Made by a program: the position numbers and the translations under genes
Origin: Hyphomicrobiales bacterium
GTDB lineage: Bacteria; Pseudomonadota; Alphaproteobacteria; Rhizobiales; Rhizobiaceae
DNA: 51,375 nt
NCBI GenBank assembly: GCA_900470965.1
Contig: UCCS01000040.1
Span: 51,878-103,252, forward strand
Direction: 5' to 3'
Notes under the pieces: model-generated
Seen by the model: the letters and a program-made list of their open reading frames with translations, nothing else
Database searches by the model: none
Told to the model about the DNA's origin: nothing
Part shown: one piece after another, positions 1 through 8,720 of the stretch
Position numbering within the stretch: the stretch's first letter is position 1
Layout of the letters: every line of letters starts with the position of its first letter

Positions 1-495
1 AAAGATTTCGTCGCGCGTCACGGAGCGGAAGCCATCCTCTGCCGTCATTGGGCGGAAGGGTCTGAAGGCATCGAGGACCTCGCCTATAAGGTTGTGGAGC
101 TTGCCGAATCCGGACAGGCGAAGTTCGAGCCGCTCTATGGCGACGACCTGCCGCTGCTCGAAAAGATCGAGATCGTCGCCTCGAAGATCTATCACGCCGG
201 CGAGGTGACGGCTGACAAGGCTGTACGCGACCAGCTCGCAGCCTGGGAGGAACAGGGCTACGGTAACCTGCCGGTCTGCATGGCGAAGACGCAATATTCC
301 TTCTCCACCGATCCGAACCTGCGCGGTGCGCCCGAGGGGCATATCGTAACGGTGCGCGAGGTGCGCTTGTCAGCCGGCGCCGGTTTCGTCGTGGTCATCA
401 CCGGCGAGATCATGACGATGCCCGGTCTGCCGAAGTCGCCGTCGGCGGAGCGGATTTACCTCAATGATCAGGGTTATATCGAAGGACTATTCTAG
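1..495 (+). CDS. fhs: Formate--tetrahydrofolate ligase, C-terminal part (5' truncated by window edge)
   Basis: The reading frame is open from base 1 and ends at TAG 493-495, so only about the last 164 residues are present. The segment reads like the C-terminal region of formate--tetrahydrofolate ligase, which uses ATP to attach formate to tetrahydrofolate and makes 10-formyl-THF in cytosolic one-carbon metabolism. Recognisable stretches are [21 protein letters not shown] and [18 protein letters not shown], the last being a hallmark near the end of this family. The ATP-binding N-terminal part lies outside the window. The gene is convergent with the next one, with an 83 bp gap in which I see no clear terminator. 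Confidence 0.93.
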   Translation, partial: KDFVARHGAEAILCRHWAEGSEGIEDLAYKVVELAESGQAKFEPLYGDDLPLLEKIEIVASKIYHAGEVTADKAVRDQLAAWEEQGYGNLPVCMAKTQYSFSTDPNLRGAPEGHIVTVREVRLSAGAGFVVVITGEIMTMPGLPKSPSAERIYLNDQGYIEGLF

Positions 496-578
496 GCCGC
501 CGCCACTTCACAAGCCGATTCAAGGCTTTCGCAACCGGATTCCGATCTCGCGATCAAACCGTTGATCTGTCTCATATT

Positions 579-1511
579 TCAGTGACAGTAACGAAAGCCG
601 CCCTTTCTCTCGATCACATCGAGATGGAAGTGGGTTTCGTGGGCAGCATCGCTCTCGGGATCGAGCACGGTGGTGAAGTAGAGGCAGCCTGCGGCGCTGA
701 CGGTGCGCTGGAATGCCCCTGTCAGCGTCGAATCCTCGCGGCGCGAGCGGACGGCAACATCCTCACCCTTCTTGAAGCTGAAGCTTGCGATATCGATGGC
801 ATTGCCGCGGGCATGTTCGGAGATCTTGCCGGTGTCGGCGCCGTTGCGCAGGCGGCAAATGTAGGCGGAAGCCTGATTGATGGTGGTGATATCGCCGCTT
901 TCCGGCAAGGCGACCGAGGCTGTGGGAATGACGCTTCCCTTCATCCATCGTGCGAGCGCCAGTGCCGTCGGGCAGCGTAGTGTGGCTTCAGGCTTCAGCG
1001 TGATGCCGGGCAGCGCTTGGGAGACGATGATCGGCTTGTCGATGCCGCAGCCGTTGCCGTCGTCGATGCGGGGTGTCTCGCGGAAGACGACGCCGAGGCT
1101 CTGCAATTCTCTAGTGCATTCGGCATGGTCCGCGTCGCTTTCCGGTTCGATGGTCAGATGCTGCTCTTCGAGCGTCTGTTCAGTCGGGGGCTTCGCCCGG
1201 TCTTCCGGTGTGGGAGAGGGTGGACCAAATTTTTCGCCGGCTGGCGCGGCCGGGGTCTCGCTCGGTTTGGGCTGCGGTGTCGGAACCTCGGAGGCGGCCG
1301 ACGGTGTTTCGGGGTTTTGCGCAGGCGCAGGTTCGGGCTGAGGCTTGGGAACCTGCTCTTCTTCCTGTTTCTTTTCTGGCTGAGGGGCCGCAGGCGCTTC
1401 GATTGCTGCTTCTGGCTTTGCCTGAGGCACCGGGCCGGTTCGCGGCAGTCTTGCGCCGGGGAGCAGGGCGAGTGCGGCCAGAATGACCGCCATCTTCCGA
1501 AATTCTCTCAC
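579..1511 (-). CDS. Extensin-like C-terminal domain secreted protein
   Basis: About 310 residues. From the GTG at 1511 the protein begins MREFRKMAVILAALALLPGA, a basic n-region plus hydrophobic core typical of a signal peptide. GGGAAA lies six bases upstream of that GTG; ATG 1493 is the alternative start. Residues about 25-120 are rich in Pro, Glu, Ala and Lys and are probably an unstructured periplasmic or wall-spanning linker. The C-terminal half matches the extensin-like C domain (PF06904), with the conserved SEHARGNAIDI and HFHLDV motifs and paired cysteines. The His/Asp pattern resembles D-Ala-D-Ala peptidases of the M15 type, so a cell-wall role is an inference. It is transcribed away from the heme receptor gene. 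Confidence 0.8.
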   Translation of the reverse strand: MREFRKMAVILAALALLPGARLPRTGPVPQAKPEAAIEAPAAPQPEKKQEEEQVPKPQPEPAPAQNPETPSAASEVPTPQPKPSETPAAPAGEKFGPPSPTPEDRAKPPTEQTLEEQHLTIEPESDADHAECTRELQSLGVVFRETPRIDDGNGCGIDKPIIVSQALPGITLKPEATLRCPTALALARWMKGSVIPTASVALPESGDITTINQASAYICRLRNGADTGKISEHARGNAIDIASFSFKKGEDVAVRSRREDSTLTGAFQRTVSAAGCLYFTTVLDPESDAAHETHFHLDVIERKGGFRYCH

Positions 1512-1600
1512 ACGTCGTTTCCCGTTGATCGAGCGGAGGGGAAACGCAAGAACGGCGAATTCGTTGCAATTGCGCAACGTTTCCTGAGATCCTTAAAACT

Positions 1601-1651
1601 TGACGTTATTATTCAACATAAATCGGCGGAATATATTGACAATAATACTCA
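1601..1651 (+). promoter_or_regulatory. Two predicted iron-responsive operators (RirA type) overlapping a promoter
   Basis: Two copies of TGA-N9-TCA are seen at 1601-1615 (TGACGTTATTATTCA) and 1637-1651 (TGACAATAATACTCA). This is the published core of the iron-responsive operator bound by RirA in Rhizobium and Sinorhizobium. The second copy overlaps a TTGACA at 1636-1641, which is followed after 17 bp by TATGCG, a plausible -35/-10 pair. Binding there would block the promoter when iron is plentiful. The spacing and the heme-receptor gene downstream support the call; the regulator itself is not in the window. Confidence 0.6.
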
Positions 1652-1772
1652 TGTTTTTTATGCGGCAAAAAGAAGGCGGAAATCTCCGCAGTCGTCCGCA
1701 AGCCTAGCCAGCCCCTCGAGCGTCTGAAACGCCACGACAGCCAGCCCGGTAATTTTCATTTGAGGGTAGGTT

Positions 1773-4010
1773 ATGATCGTCCGGCATTGGCGCTCGGTTC
1801 TAATGGTCTGCACAGCAGCCGCACTTGTTCTTCCCGTTTCACAGTCTTTCGCTCAGAGCGCTCCGGCGACCACGCCGGCCACGAATGCTGAAGGCGCAAC
1901 TGTCCTTCAGAAAATCGTCGTCAAGGGAAACCGTGCGGCCCCCGGCAGTGTTGCCGACACGCCGCTTGCGACCCAGATCGACAAGAAGGAACTGGAAAAG
2001 AAGCAGGTCACGAATTACGACGATATCGGCCGCAGCGTCGATGCAACCGTGAATTATTCGCGCGCCGATGCCGGTTTCAATCTGCGTGGCCTCTCCGGCC
2101 CGCGTATCCTGACGACGATCGACGGCATCCCGATTCCGTATGTTTCCAATAGCTCGCGTCAGGGTGCCTTTGCGACCAGCAACGCCAATGGCGGCGGCGA
2201 TACCTTCGATTTCGATTCACTGTCCTCTCTTGATATCGTGCGCGGTGCGGATTCGAGCAAAGGCGGTTCGGGCATGCTCGGCGGCGCCTTCGTCCTCAAC
2301 ACGCTCGAGCCGGAAGACCTGATCCCGGAAGATCGCGACTGGGGTGCGATCGTCAAGTCGACCTATGACAGCGAAGACCGCAGCATTGCCGGCTCCGCCG
2401 CCGCCGCCAAGAAGGTCGGCAACACGTCGATCCTCTTCCAGGGCGCCTATCGCAAGGGCCATGAGCGTGACAGCAAGGGCGACATCGACGTCTACGGCAA
2501 GCCGAGGACCGAGCCGGATCCGGCCGATTTCGACCAGCACAACCTGCTGTTCAAGGTGCGTCAGGATCTCGAAGGCGGCCATCGCATCGGTTTGACGGCT
2601 GAACGCTTCCGGCGCGACCTGAAGACCGATCTGCGGGACCTGCAGGGCACGCCTCCGATCCGCAGCTATCTCGTCGGTAACTATGACGGTCGGGAACTGC
2701 GCGACCGTGACCGTGTTTCACTGGATTATGATTACGAGGCGCAGTCTTCCGATGCATTCTTCAGCACTGCCAGAGCCACCCTCTACTGGCAGGATCTGAA
2801 AAAGGAATCCGGCAGCCAGGGCCGGACCGCAGCCAATGTCGTTTCTGGCCGCAATAACAGCATCGAAAACGAAACCTGGGGCTTTAGCGGTACGGCGACG
2901 AAGGACTTTGAATATTCCGGCCTCAGCCACTCCGTTCGTGTCGGCCTCGACGTCGGGGTATCGAAATGGACGCAGTACAGTTCGGCGCTTTGCCCGACGC
3001 CGACAACCTGCCCGGCACTCAACAACCAGTCTGAAGTGCCCAATGTCGACAGCACGAACCTCGGCGTGACATTCGAAGACAAGATCGAGATCGGCAATAG
3101 CGGCTTCGCGCTAACGCCCGGCTTCCGCTTCGATTGGTTCAACTACCGGCCGTCGACGGGTGGCGGTTTCGAGAGCAACCCGGCGCTTCCCCGCTTCGGT
3201 GCGGTTTATGATCGTACGGAAGCCGGCATGTCGCCGAAGTTGCTCGCGACCTACGATCTGACGCCTGATGTTCAGCTCTATGCCCAGCTTGCCGTCGGCT
3301 TCCGTGCCCCGACCGTCGATGAACTCTACAGCCGCTTCTACAACGCGACGCAGGGTTATGCGCAGCTTGGCAACCCAAACCTGGATCCGGAAATCGGCCG
3401 CGGCATTGAGATCGGCGCTAACTTCGATACTGGCGGTCTGCAGGGTCGCGTAGCGGCATTCCATACCCGGTATCAGAACTTCATCGAAACCGTGACGACA
3501 AGAGATCCCACCACCGGCTTCATGACGTTCGCCTACACGAACGTATCCTCGGCCTCCATCTCCGGTCTCGAAGCGAATGTGATCAAGACGTTCGACAACG
3601 GTATCAATCTTCATACCTCGCTTGCCTATACCTATGGCCGGAACGACGATACGCAGGAGCGGCTGCGCTCAGTCGCGCCGTTTAAGGCCATTGTCGGCGG
3701 CGGCTGGAGCAATGACGAATACGGCTTCGACCTCTCCTCCACGCTCTCGTCGCAGATGACCGGCAACGACAATGCTCTGACGTCGTTCGATGCGCCCGGC
3801 TACGGCATCGTCGATCTGACCGCATGGTGGACGCCAGAACAAGTCAAGGGTCTGCGTATCCAGGGCGGGATCTACAACATCTTCGATCAGGAGTATTACA
3901 ACGCGCTCGCTGTTCGCGAGGTCAATCTGAGTGCAACCGCTTCGCAGCCGAAGGAATGGTATTCGGAGCCGGGCCGTACCTTCAAGATCTCCGTTACCAA
4001 GACCTTCTGA
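1773..4010 (+). CDS. hmuR: TonB-dependent heme/hemoglobin receptor
   Basis: 745 residues, full length for a TonB-dependent receptor. ATG 1773 follows GAGGGTAGG. A signal peptide ends near SFAQ (about residue 28), then a TonB-box-like TVLQKIVVKG, a plug domain (about 50-170, with GFNLRGLSGPRI and DGIPIP) and a beta-barrel ending in a terminal aromatic, TKTF, as expected for an outer-membrane porin fold. FRAP (about 510) and NPNL (about 534) boxes place it in the hemin/hemoglobin receptor subfamily. In S. meliloti the heme receptor gene shmR lies next to trpE(G), the same order as here. No histidine occurs between the FRAP and NPNL boxes, unlike enteric HemR. Predicted RirA operators upstream fit iron repression. 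Confidence 0.87.
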   Translation: MIVRHWRSVLMVCTAAALVLPVSQSFAQSAPATTPATNAEGATVLQKIVVKGNRAAPGSVADTPLATQIDKKELEKKQVTNYDDIGRSVDATVNYSRADAGFNLRGLSGPRILTTIDGIPIPYVSNSSRQGAFATSNANGGGDTFDFDSLSSLDIVRGADSSKGGSGMLGGAFVLNTLEPEDLIPEDRDWGAIVKSTYDSEDRSIAGSAAAAKKVGNTSILFQGAYRKGHERDSKGDIDVYGKPRTEPDPADFDQHNLLFKVRQDLEGGHRIGLTAERFRRDLKTDLRDLQGTPPIRSYLVGNYDGRELRDRDRVSLDYDYEAQSSDAFFSTARATLYWQDLKKESGSQGRTAANVVSGRNNSIENETWGFSGTATKDFEYSGLSHSVRVGLDVGVSKWTQYSSALCPTPTTCPALNNQSEVPNVDSTNLGVTFEDKIEIGNSGFALTPGFRFDWFNYRPSTGGGFESNPALPRFGAVYDRTEAGMSPKLLATYDLTPDVQLYAQLAVGFRAPTVDELYSRFYNATQGYAQLGNPNLDPEIGRGIEIGANFDTGGLQGRVAAFHTRYQNFIETVTTRDPTTGFMTFAYTNVSSASISGLEANVIKTFDNGINLHTSLAYTYGRNDDTQERLRSVAPFKAIVGGGWSNDEYGFDLSSTLSSQMTGNDNALTSFDAPGYGIVDLTAWWTPEQVKGLRIQGGIYNIFDQEYYNALAVREVNLSATASQPKEWYSEPGRTFKISVTKTF

Positions 4011-4039
4011 TTGACAATTGCCTGTTCAAGGCTGGGGTG

Positions 4040-4064
4040 GGGCGGCTTTCGAGCCGCCCTTTTT
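4040..4064 (+). terminator. Intrinsic terminator of the heme receptor gene
   Basis: The stem GGGCGGCT (4040-4047) pairs with AGCCGCCC (4052-4059) around a TTCG tetraloop, followed by TTTTT at 4060-4064. The position, about 30 bp past the stop codon, fits termination of the receptor transcript before the trp leader. Confidence 0.9.
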
Positions 4065-4081
4065 CGTCGGCCAATGGCCTC

Positions 4082-4109
4082 TTGCGCTTGGCTTAATCTC
4101 AGGCTAACA
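4082..4109 (+). promoter_or_regulatory. Candidate promoter of trpL-trpE(G)
   Basis: TTGCGC (4082-4087) and CTAACA (4104-4109) are separated by 16 bp. Transcription would begin about 7-10 bases downstream, at or next to the leader ATG at 4119. This agrees with the leaderless trpL transcript reported in S. meliloti. The boxes are only moderate matches to consensus. Confidence 0.5.
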
Positions 4110-4118
4110 ATTTCGCCC

Positions 4119-4163
4119 ATGAAGAAGTCTGTGAACATTGCAGTTTGGTGGTGGGCTCGCTGA
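4119..4163 (+). CDS. trpL: trp leader peptide, 14 residues with three consecutive Trp
   Basis: The frame reads MKKSVNIAVWWWAR and stops at TGA 4161-4163. Three tandem TGG codons lie at 4146-4154, just ahead of a hairpin/T-run. This is the architecture of ribosome-dependent trp attenuation: when charged tRNA-Trp is scarce the ribosome stalls on the Trp codons and the terminator does not form. The S. meliloti trpL peptide is also 14 residues and ends in WWWAR; there the released leader RNA and the peptide have been reported to act in trans. No Shine-Dalgarno sequence is visible, as expected if the transcript starts at the ATG. Confidence 0.93.
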   Translation: MKKSVNIAVWWWAR

Positions 4164-4200
4164 GACGGCCTCGACCAATCGTGTCCAAAGACGACGAACG

Positions 4201-4230
4201 AGCCGCCCGAAACTTCGAGGCGGCTTTTTT
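4201..4230 (+). terminator. trp attenuator (terminator hairpin)
   Basis: AGCCGCC (4201-4207) pairs with GGCGGCT (4219-4225), followed by TTTTT to 4230. It lies 37 bases after the leader stop and 45 bases before the trpE(G) ATG. The upstream GCCTCG just after the leader can pair with CGAGGC on the 3' side of this stem, a candidate antiterminator pairing. Confidence 0.88.
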
Positions 4231-4275
4231 GTTTCAAGGCCGCCTTTCGTCCGGGCCCGATAACGGAGTGGAACT

Positions 4276-6465
4276 ATGGTAACGATCCTGCGGGATGATG
4301 GTGCGGAAATCTACGAGACCAAGGGCGGTATTACCGTCACCCGGCAGAGGCGGGCCATTCCCTATGCCGATGCTGTTTCGTCCTATGTCGACAAGCTCGA
4401 TGAGCGGCGCGGCGCCGTCTTCTCGTCGAACTATGAATATCCGGGTCGTTATACGCGCTGGGATACGGCTGTTGTCGATCCGCCGCTCGGTGTTTCCTCC
4501 TTCGGCCGCAATGTCTGGATCGAAGCCTATAACGAGCGCGGCGAGATCATCCTCGACTTCATCGTCGAGCGGCTTAAGACCGTCAGCGAACTTGAACTCG
4601 GCTCATTGACCGCGCGCCGGCTCGACCTGACGGTCAAGTTGCCCGACCGTGTCTTCACCGAAGAAGAGCGCTCGAAGATGCCGACGGTCTTTACCGTCCT
4701 TCGCGCCATCACCGATCTTTTTCATTCGCAGGCGGATGCCAGCATCGGTTTCTATGGCGCCTTCGGCTACGATCTCGCTTTCCAGTTCGATGCGATCAAC
4801 CTGAAGCTGGAGCGTCCTTCCGATCAGCGCGATATGGTGCTCTACCTGCCGGACGAAATTCTCGTCGTCGACAACTACGCCGCCAAGGCGTGGGTCGATC
4901 GTTACGACTTCGCCAAGGACGGCAAGACGACGGAGGGCAAGGCGGGCGATATCGCTGCCGAGCCGTTTATCCGCACGGATGCCATTCCGCCTAAGAGCGA
5001 TCACCGCCCGGGCGAATATGCCGAACTCGTCGTCAAGGCGAAGGAGAGCTTTCGCAAGGGCGATCTTTTCGAAGTGGTTCCCGGCCAGAAGTTCATGGAG
5101 CGCTGCGAAAGCAAGCCTTCGGACATTTCCAAGCGGCTGAAGGCGATCAATCCGTCGCCCTATTCCTTCTTCATCAATCTCGGAAACCAGGAATATCTGG
5201 TCGGCGCTTCGCCGGAAATGTTCGTGCGCGTCTCCGGCCGCCGTATAGAGACCTGCCCGATCTCCGGCACGATCAAGCGCGGCGACGATCCGATCGCCGA
5301 CAGCGAGCAGATCCTGAAGCTTCTGAATTCCAAGAAGGATGAATCCGAACTCACCATGTGCTCGGATGTCGATCGCAACGACAAGAGCCGCGTCTGTGAG
5401 CCGGGTTCCGTCAAGGTCATCGGCCGCCGGCAGATCGAGATGTATTCGCGTCTCATCCACACAGTTGACCATATCGAGGGCCGTTTGAGGGACGACATGG
5501 ACGCCTTCGACGGCTTCCTCAGCCACGCATGGGCTGTCACCGTAACCGGGGCGCCGAAGCTCTGGGCGATGCGCTTTATCGAATCCCATGAGAAGAGCCC
5601 CCGCGCGTGGTATGGTGGGGCGATCGGTATGGTCGGCTTCAATGGCGACATGAATACCGGCCTGACGCTGCGCACAGTGCGCATCAAGGACGGCATTGCC
5701 GAAGTGCGCGCCGGTGCGACACTGCTGAACGATTCCATTCCCGAGGAAGAAGAAGCCGAAACCGAATTGAAGGCCTCCGCCATGCTTTCCGCAATCCGTG
5801 ACGCCAAGACGGGCAATTCCGGCAAGACCCAGCGCGATGTCGCCTCCGTCGGCAAGGGCGTCAATATCCTGCTGATCGACCATGAAGACAGCTTCGTTCA
5901 CACGCTGGCGAATTACTTCCGCCAGACGGGCGCCACGGTTTCGACCGTTCGTACGCCGGTGCCCGAGGAAGTTTTCGATCGGCTGAACCCGGATCTCGTC
6001 GTGCTGTCGCCTGGTCCCGGCAATCCTAAGGATTTCGACTGCAAGGCGACGATCAAGAAGGCGCGCGCGCGCAATCTGCCGATCTTCGGTGTTTGCCTCG
6101 GTCTGCAGGCGCTGGCGGAAGCCTACGGCGGCGAGCTTCGTCATCTGGCGCTGCCGATGCATGGCAAACCGTCACGCATCCGCGTACTGGAGCCGGGTAT
6201 CGTGTTCTCCGGCCTTGCCAAGGAAGTGACGGTCGGTCGTTATCACTCGATCTTTGCCGACCCTTCGACGCTGCCGCGGGAGTTCATTATTACCGCGGAG
6301 AGCGAGGATGGCACCATCATGGGTATCGAGCATGCCAAGGAGCCGATCGCAGCGGTGCAGTTCCATCCGGAATCGATCATGACGCTCGGCGGCGATGCCG
6401 GCATGCGGATGATCGAGAATGTGGTGGCGCACCTTGCCCGCCGGGCCAAGACCAAGGCGGCCTGA
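4276..6465 (+). CDS. trpE(G): Anthranilate synthase, fused TrpE-TrpG
   Basis: 729 residues. ATG 4276 follows CGGAGTGG. It catalyses chorismate plus glutamine to anthranilate, the first committed step of tryptophan synthesis, in the cytosol. Residues 1 to about 510 form the chorismate-binding synthase domain, with [39 protein letters not shown] and [12 protein letters not shown] visible. From about 528 ([18 protein letters not shown]) the TrpG-type class I glutamine amidotransferase begins. It carries the nucleophile in GVCLGLQA near 607 and FHPESI near the end. The E-G fusion is characteristic of rhizobia and relatives. Expression is expected to follow Trp-tRNA charging through the trpL attenuator. 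Confidence 0.96.
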   Translation: MVTILRDDGAEIYETKGGITVTRQRRAIPYADAVSSYVDKLDERRGAVFSSNYEYPGRYTRWDTAVVDPPLGVSSFGRNVWIEAYNERGEIILDFIVERLKTVSELELGSLTARRLDLTVKLPDRVFTEEERSKMPTVFTVLRAITDLFHSQADASIGFYGAFGYDLAFQFDAINLKLERPSDQRDMVLYLPDEILVVDNYAAKAWVDRYDFAKDGKTTEGKAGDIAAEPFIRTDAIPPKSDHRPGEYAELVVKAKESFRKGDLFEVVPGQKFMERCESKPSDISKRLKAINPSPYSFFINLGNQEYLVGASPEMFVRVSGRRIETCPISGTIKRGDDPIADSEQILKLLNSKKDESELTMCSDVDRNDKSRVCEPGSVKVIGRRQIEMYSRLIHTVDHIEGRLRDDMDAFDGFLSHAWAVTVTGAPKLWAMRFIESHEKSPRAWYGGAIGMVGFNGDMNTGLTLRTVRIKDGIAEVRAGATLLNDSIPEEEEAETELKASAMLSAIRDAKTGNSGKTQRDVASVGKGVNILLIDHEDSFVHTLANYFRQTGATVSTVRTPVPEEVFDRLNPDLVVLSPGPGNPKDFDCKATIKKARARNLPIFGVCLGLQALAEAYGGELRHLALPMHGKPSRIRVLEPGIVFSGLAKEVTVGRYHSIFADPSTLPREFIITAESEDGTIMGIEHAKEPIAAVQFHPESIMTLGGDAGMRMIENVVAHLARRAKTKAA

Positions 6466-6484
6466 TGCCAAAGGTATAAGCAAT

Positions 6485-6513
6485 AAAAAACCCGCCTGAA
6501 TGGCGGGTTTTTT
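6485..6513 (+). terminator. Bidirectional terminator between trpE(G) and the DUF1328 gene
   Basis: CCCGCC (6491-6496) pairs with GGCGGG (6502-6507). An A-run lies before the stem and a T-run (6508-6513) after it, so the hairpin can end both the plus-strand trp transcript and the minus-strand gene that stops at 6534. Confidence 0.88.
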
Positions 6514-6533
6514 ATGTGCGTTGGTTTGTTCGT

Positions 6534-6698
6534 CTATACGCGCCGCATGAGCCGGGCGACGATGGATACGACGAACAGCACCAGGAAGATGAAGAACAGG
6601 ACCTGGGCGATCGAAGCGGATGCGCCGGCAATGCCGCCAAATCCAAGGACGCCTGCAATCAGGGCTACGACGAGAAATACCAGAGCATAGTACAGCAT
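6534..6698 (-). CDS. DUF1328 small membrane protein
   Basis: 54 residues from ATG 6698, chosen because AAAGGAGATC precedes it at good spacing; upstream in-frame codons add only non-conserved sequence. The protein starts [20 protein letters not shown] and has two predicted membrane helices, a Gly-rich turn ([10 protein letters not shown]) between them and a basic end (ARLMRRV). This is the DUF1328/YtjA pattern. Members are short inner-membrane proteins often seen among stress-response genes, but no molecular function is established. It stands alone with its own terminator. Confidence 0.88.
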   Translation of the reverse strand: MLYYALVFLVVALIAGVLGFGGIAGASASIAQVLFFIFLVLFVVSIVARLMRRV

Positions 6699-6797
6699 CG
6701 CGATCTCCTTTGTCGGTTGCTGGCAATATAACGGAAGCGTGAGCCGTTCGTTCCATTGTCGCTGCGACAATTGAATTGTGTGCTGATTTAAATCTGC

Positions 6798-7322
6798 TCA
6801 GCCGAATTGCAGATCGGTATTGAAGGAGCGGTCTCCATCGCGTGGCATGGGCGGTTCTGCTGCTGCCAGATAGGATCTCGCCGGGCCGGTCAGCACGAAC
6901 CAGAGGCTGGCGCCGATCATGAAATAGGCGGCCGTCGGATCATCCGAGCGTGAGACGAAGGGAAGGCCGATGGCGGTGAAGAGGATGGCGAGCCGCACGG
7001 CCCATTCCGCCTCGCGTTTCATGAAAGCCCTGGTTCTCAGCTTCTTGTAGGCGGCGACGTTATAGCTGTCTGTCTTGCGACTGGACGTGAAGAGCATCCA
7101 GACCGAGGGGAGGGTCAGCATCACGAGACCGCCGTAACACAGAAGCAGGGCCGGTCCCGTGAGGAAGTGTCCGGCGGTAAAGAACAGAAAGCCTGTCACG
7201 GCAATGTTCCAGAGCGGCTCCAGCCGTTCCGGCGAAAGGCCGGTTCGGATATGCCAGGCCCGCAAGGAACTGGCCGCACCGTCGAGCAACGGTTGGTCGA
7301 TGTAACGATTGATCCAATGCAT
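6798..7322 (-). CDS. Hypothetical multi-pass membrane protein
   Basis: 174 residues from ATG 7322, which has GGGGA ten bases upstream; an in-frame ATG at 7364 is the alternative. I do not recognise the family. Four hydrophobic stretches are visible, near NIAVTGFLFFTAGHFL, ALLLCYGGLVMLTLPSVWML, WAVRLAILFTAIGLPF and YFMIGASLWFVLTGPA. A charged cytosolic-looking loop (SSRKTDSYNVAAYKKLRTRA) separates the two pairs. The short C-tail ends SFNTDLQFG. It lies between the DUF1328 gene and a GNAT gene on the same strand, with gaps of about 100 bp on each side, so an operon is not obvious. Confidence 0.65.
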   Translation of the reverse strand: MHWINRYIDQPLLDGAASSLRAWHIRTGLSPERLEPLWNIAVTGFLFFTAGHFLTGPALLLCYGGLVMLTLPSVWMLFTSSRKTDSYNVAAYKKLRTRAFMKREAEWAVRLAILFTAIGLPFVSRSDDPTAAYFMIGASLWFVLTGPARSYLAAAEPPMPRDGDRSFNTDLQFG

Positions 7323-7427
7323 GTCTGCGCGGTCCCCAATTGACTGCAGGGCCGTCAACACCATGCAATTGGGACGCTATCATGGCGCAAATGGGCAAAA
7401 GCGTGAGCCTGCGGCGTTTTGGTCAGC

Positions 7428-8108
7428 TTATGCGTTGCGCTTGACGACGCGCAGGTTCATTTCCGAGCGCAGCTTGAAGCCGAGTGCCTTGTAGAGCGTT
7501 ATGGCTGAAGTGTTGGTGTAATAGGCATGAAGGAAGACGGTGTCCCCCCTGGCGGAAATTTCGCCGGCGACGAAGCGGAAGAGCAGGGTGCCGAGGCCTT
7601 GCCCCTGAAAATCAGGATGGGTGCAAAGTCCGCTGAGCTCGCCAAATCCGGGATGTCGCAGGCGCTGCCCGGCCATGGCGACAAGCCGGCCGTCGATCTT
7701 GACGCCCCAGAAGGTGCCAAGTTTTTGAGCACCAAGTGTGAAGGGCCCGGGTTTGGTCAGCATGGCGAGGGCCAGCATCTCATCCGCATCGTTGGGGGTC
7801 AGCGGCTGCAGCCGGCTGTCGGAAATACGCTCGTAAGGCCGCTCGGCGATCATCTGTACCAGCTTTCCCTCGGAGACGACCGTCAGTCCCTGCGGGATGG
7901 TGACGGGTCCGGCTTCGACAATCGCCATGACCTCATCAGCGGCGGGGAGGTTTTCGAGTGCTTCGAGGCTTTCGCGGCTATCATCGGCGGTCGCTGCGAA
8001 GGGGACGATCGAGGGCGGGTAGCGCATCGCGTATTCGCCGCCTTCGGCAAGCTCGGCATGCGCTGTTTGCAGCGCGTTCCAGATCGGTCGGTCGAGAATA
8101 TGGCTCAT
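7428..8108 (-). CDS. GNAT family N-acetyltransferase
   Basis: 226 residues; ATG 8108 follows CAGGAGAAG. The C-terminal half is a GNAT domain, with the acetyl-CoA pyrophosphate loop in HPDFQGQGLGTLLFR (Q-x-x-G-x-G) and the terminal strand-helix YYTNTSAITLYKALGFKLR. The N-terminal about 100 residues lack the motif and probably form the substrate-selecting lobe seen in FR47-like members. The acceptor cannot be told from sequence. It lies downstream of the marR gene on the same strand, but an intergenic palindrome repeat separates them, so separate transcripts are likely. Confidence 0.85.
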   Translation of the reverse strand: MSHILDRPIWNALQTAHAELAEGGEYAMRYPPSIVPFAATADDSRESLEALENLPAADEVMAIVEAGPVTIPQGLTVVSEGKLVQMIAERPYERISDSRLQPLTPNDADEMLALAMLTKPGPFTLGAQKLGTFWGVKIDGRLVAMAGQRLRHPGFGELSGLCTHPDFQGQGLGTLLFRFVAGEISARGDTVFLHAYYTNTSAITLYKALGFKLRSEMNLRVVKRNA

Positions 8109-8142
8109 GGTGTCTTCTCCTGTACGGCGCTACAGCATCGGC

Positions 8143-8235
8143 CCGAAAATCGGGACCGATTTTCGGAAAGCCTGATGTGTAGATTCAAAAAATTAGAGCG
8201 TCCTTTGTGCGTCCGAATGGACGCACGGCGATCTA
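8143..8235. repeat. Rhizobial intergenic palindromic repeat (two hairpins)
   Basis: Two inverted repeats are seen. CCGAAAATCG (8143-8152) pairs with CGATTTTCGG (8157-8166). GTGCGTCC (8207-8214) pairs with GGACGCAC (8219-8226), and the second unit is bordered by TTAGAGCG and GCGATCTAA. The same sort of short mosaic palindrome is common between genes of Rhizobium species (recalled, not searched). The second unit runs into the 3' end of the marR reading frame and supplies its stop codon. Confidence 0.7.
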
Positions 8236-8702
8236 ACGCGGCGGATCAGCGGTGATTCGGCGAGCCCGTCCTCCATCGCGGCAAGCTGCTCGAGCAGCGG
8301 GCCGTCGAGATCCCGGCAGAGATCGGCAACGGCGGCTGCGATGAGCGGCCAGACCTGTTGCTTCGAATAGTCAACGAGTTCCTGTCCTTTTGGTGTCAGC
8401 GAAACGACTCTGCGCCGCTGATCTTCGGCAGATGGTTGCATACCAAGGAATCCCAGCCCCATGAGTTGGGAGGCGGTGCGCGTCGCGCCGGGCTGGGTGA
8501 TGCCCACTGCCTGCGCCAATTCCCCGATGGTAAGCGGGCCGAGCCTGTCGATGGCGCCGAGGAAGGGATATTGCGCGGCCTGGATCGAGACGCCCAGTTC
8601 CTCGATCACCTGTTGCGTGTCGGCCTGCAGACGTTCGCCGATCCGGCGGAAGCGGCTGCCGAGGCAAAGGTAGCCCAGCGATTTCACGACATCTTCGACC
8701 AA
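8193..8702 (-). CDS. MarR family transcriptional regulator
   Basis: 169 residues if TTG 8702 is the start, giving MVEDVVKSLGYLCLGSRFRR; GTG 8687 is a further option and TTG 8732 lies inside a likely operator. The winged-helix core runs from about residue 40, with LTIGELAQAVGITQPGATRTASQL as the recognition-helix region and LGFLGMQPSAEDQRRRVVSL as the wing, the classic MarR DR/RR pattern. MarR dimers usually repress their own promoter and respond to small phenolic ligands or oxidation. The last roughly 14 residues (SPCVHSDAQRTL and neighbours) are encoded by an intergenic repeat and are unlikely to be conserved. Confidence 0.84.
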   Translation of the reverse strand: MVEDVVKSLGYLCLGSRFRRIGERLQADTQQVIEELGVSIQAAQYPFLGAIDRLGPLTIGELAQAVGITQPGATRTASQLMGLGFLGMQPSAEDQRRRVVSLTPKGQELVDYSKQQVWPLIAAAVADLCRDLDGPLLEQLAAMEDGLAESPLIRRVRSPCVHSDAQRTL

Positions 8703-8720
8703 GGCATGTTCTCTATTCTT

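Noticed and set aside
4603..6162. 519-codon open frame antisense to trpE(G)
   Set aside because: Same reason: fully within trpE(G) on the other strand, no recognisable domain.
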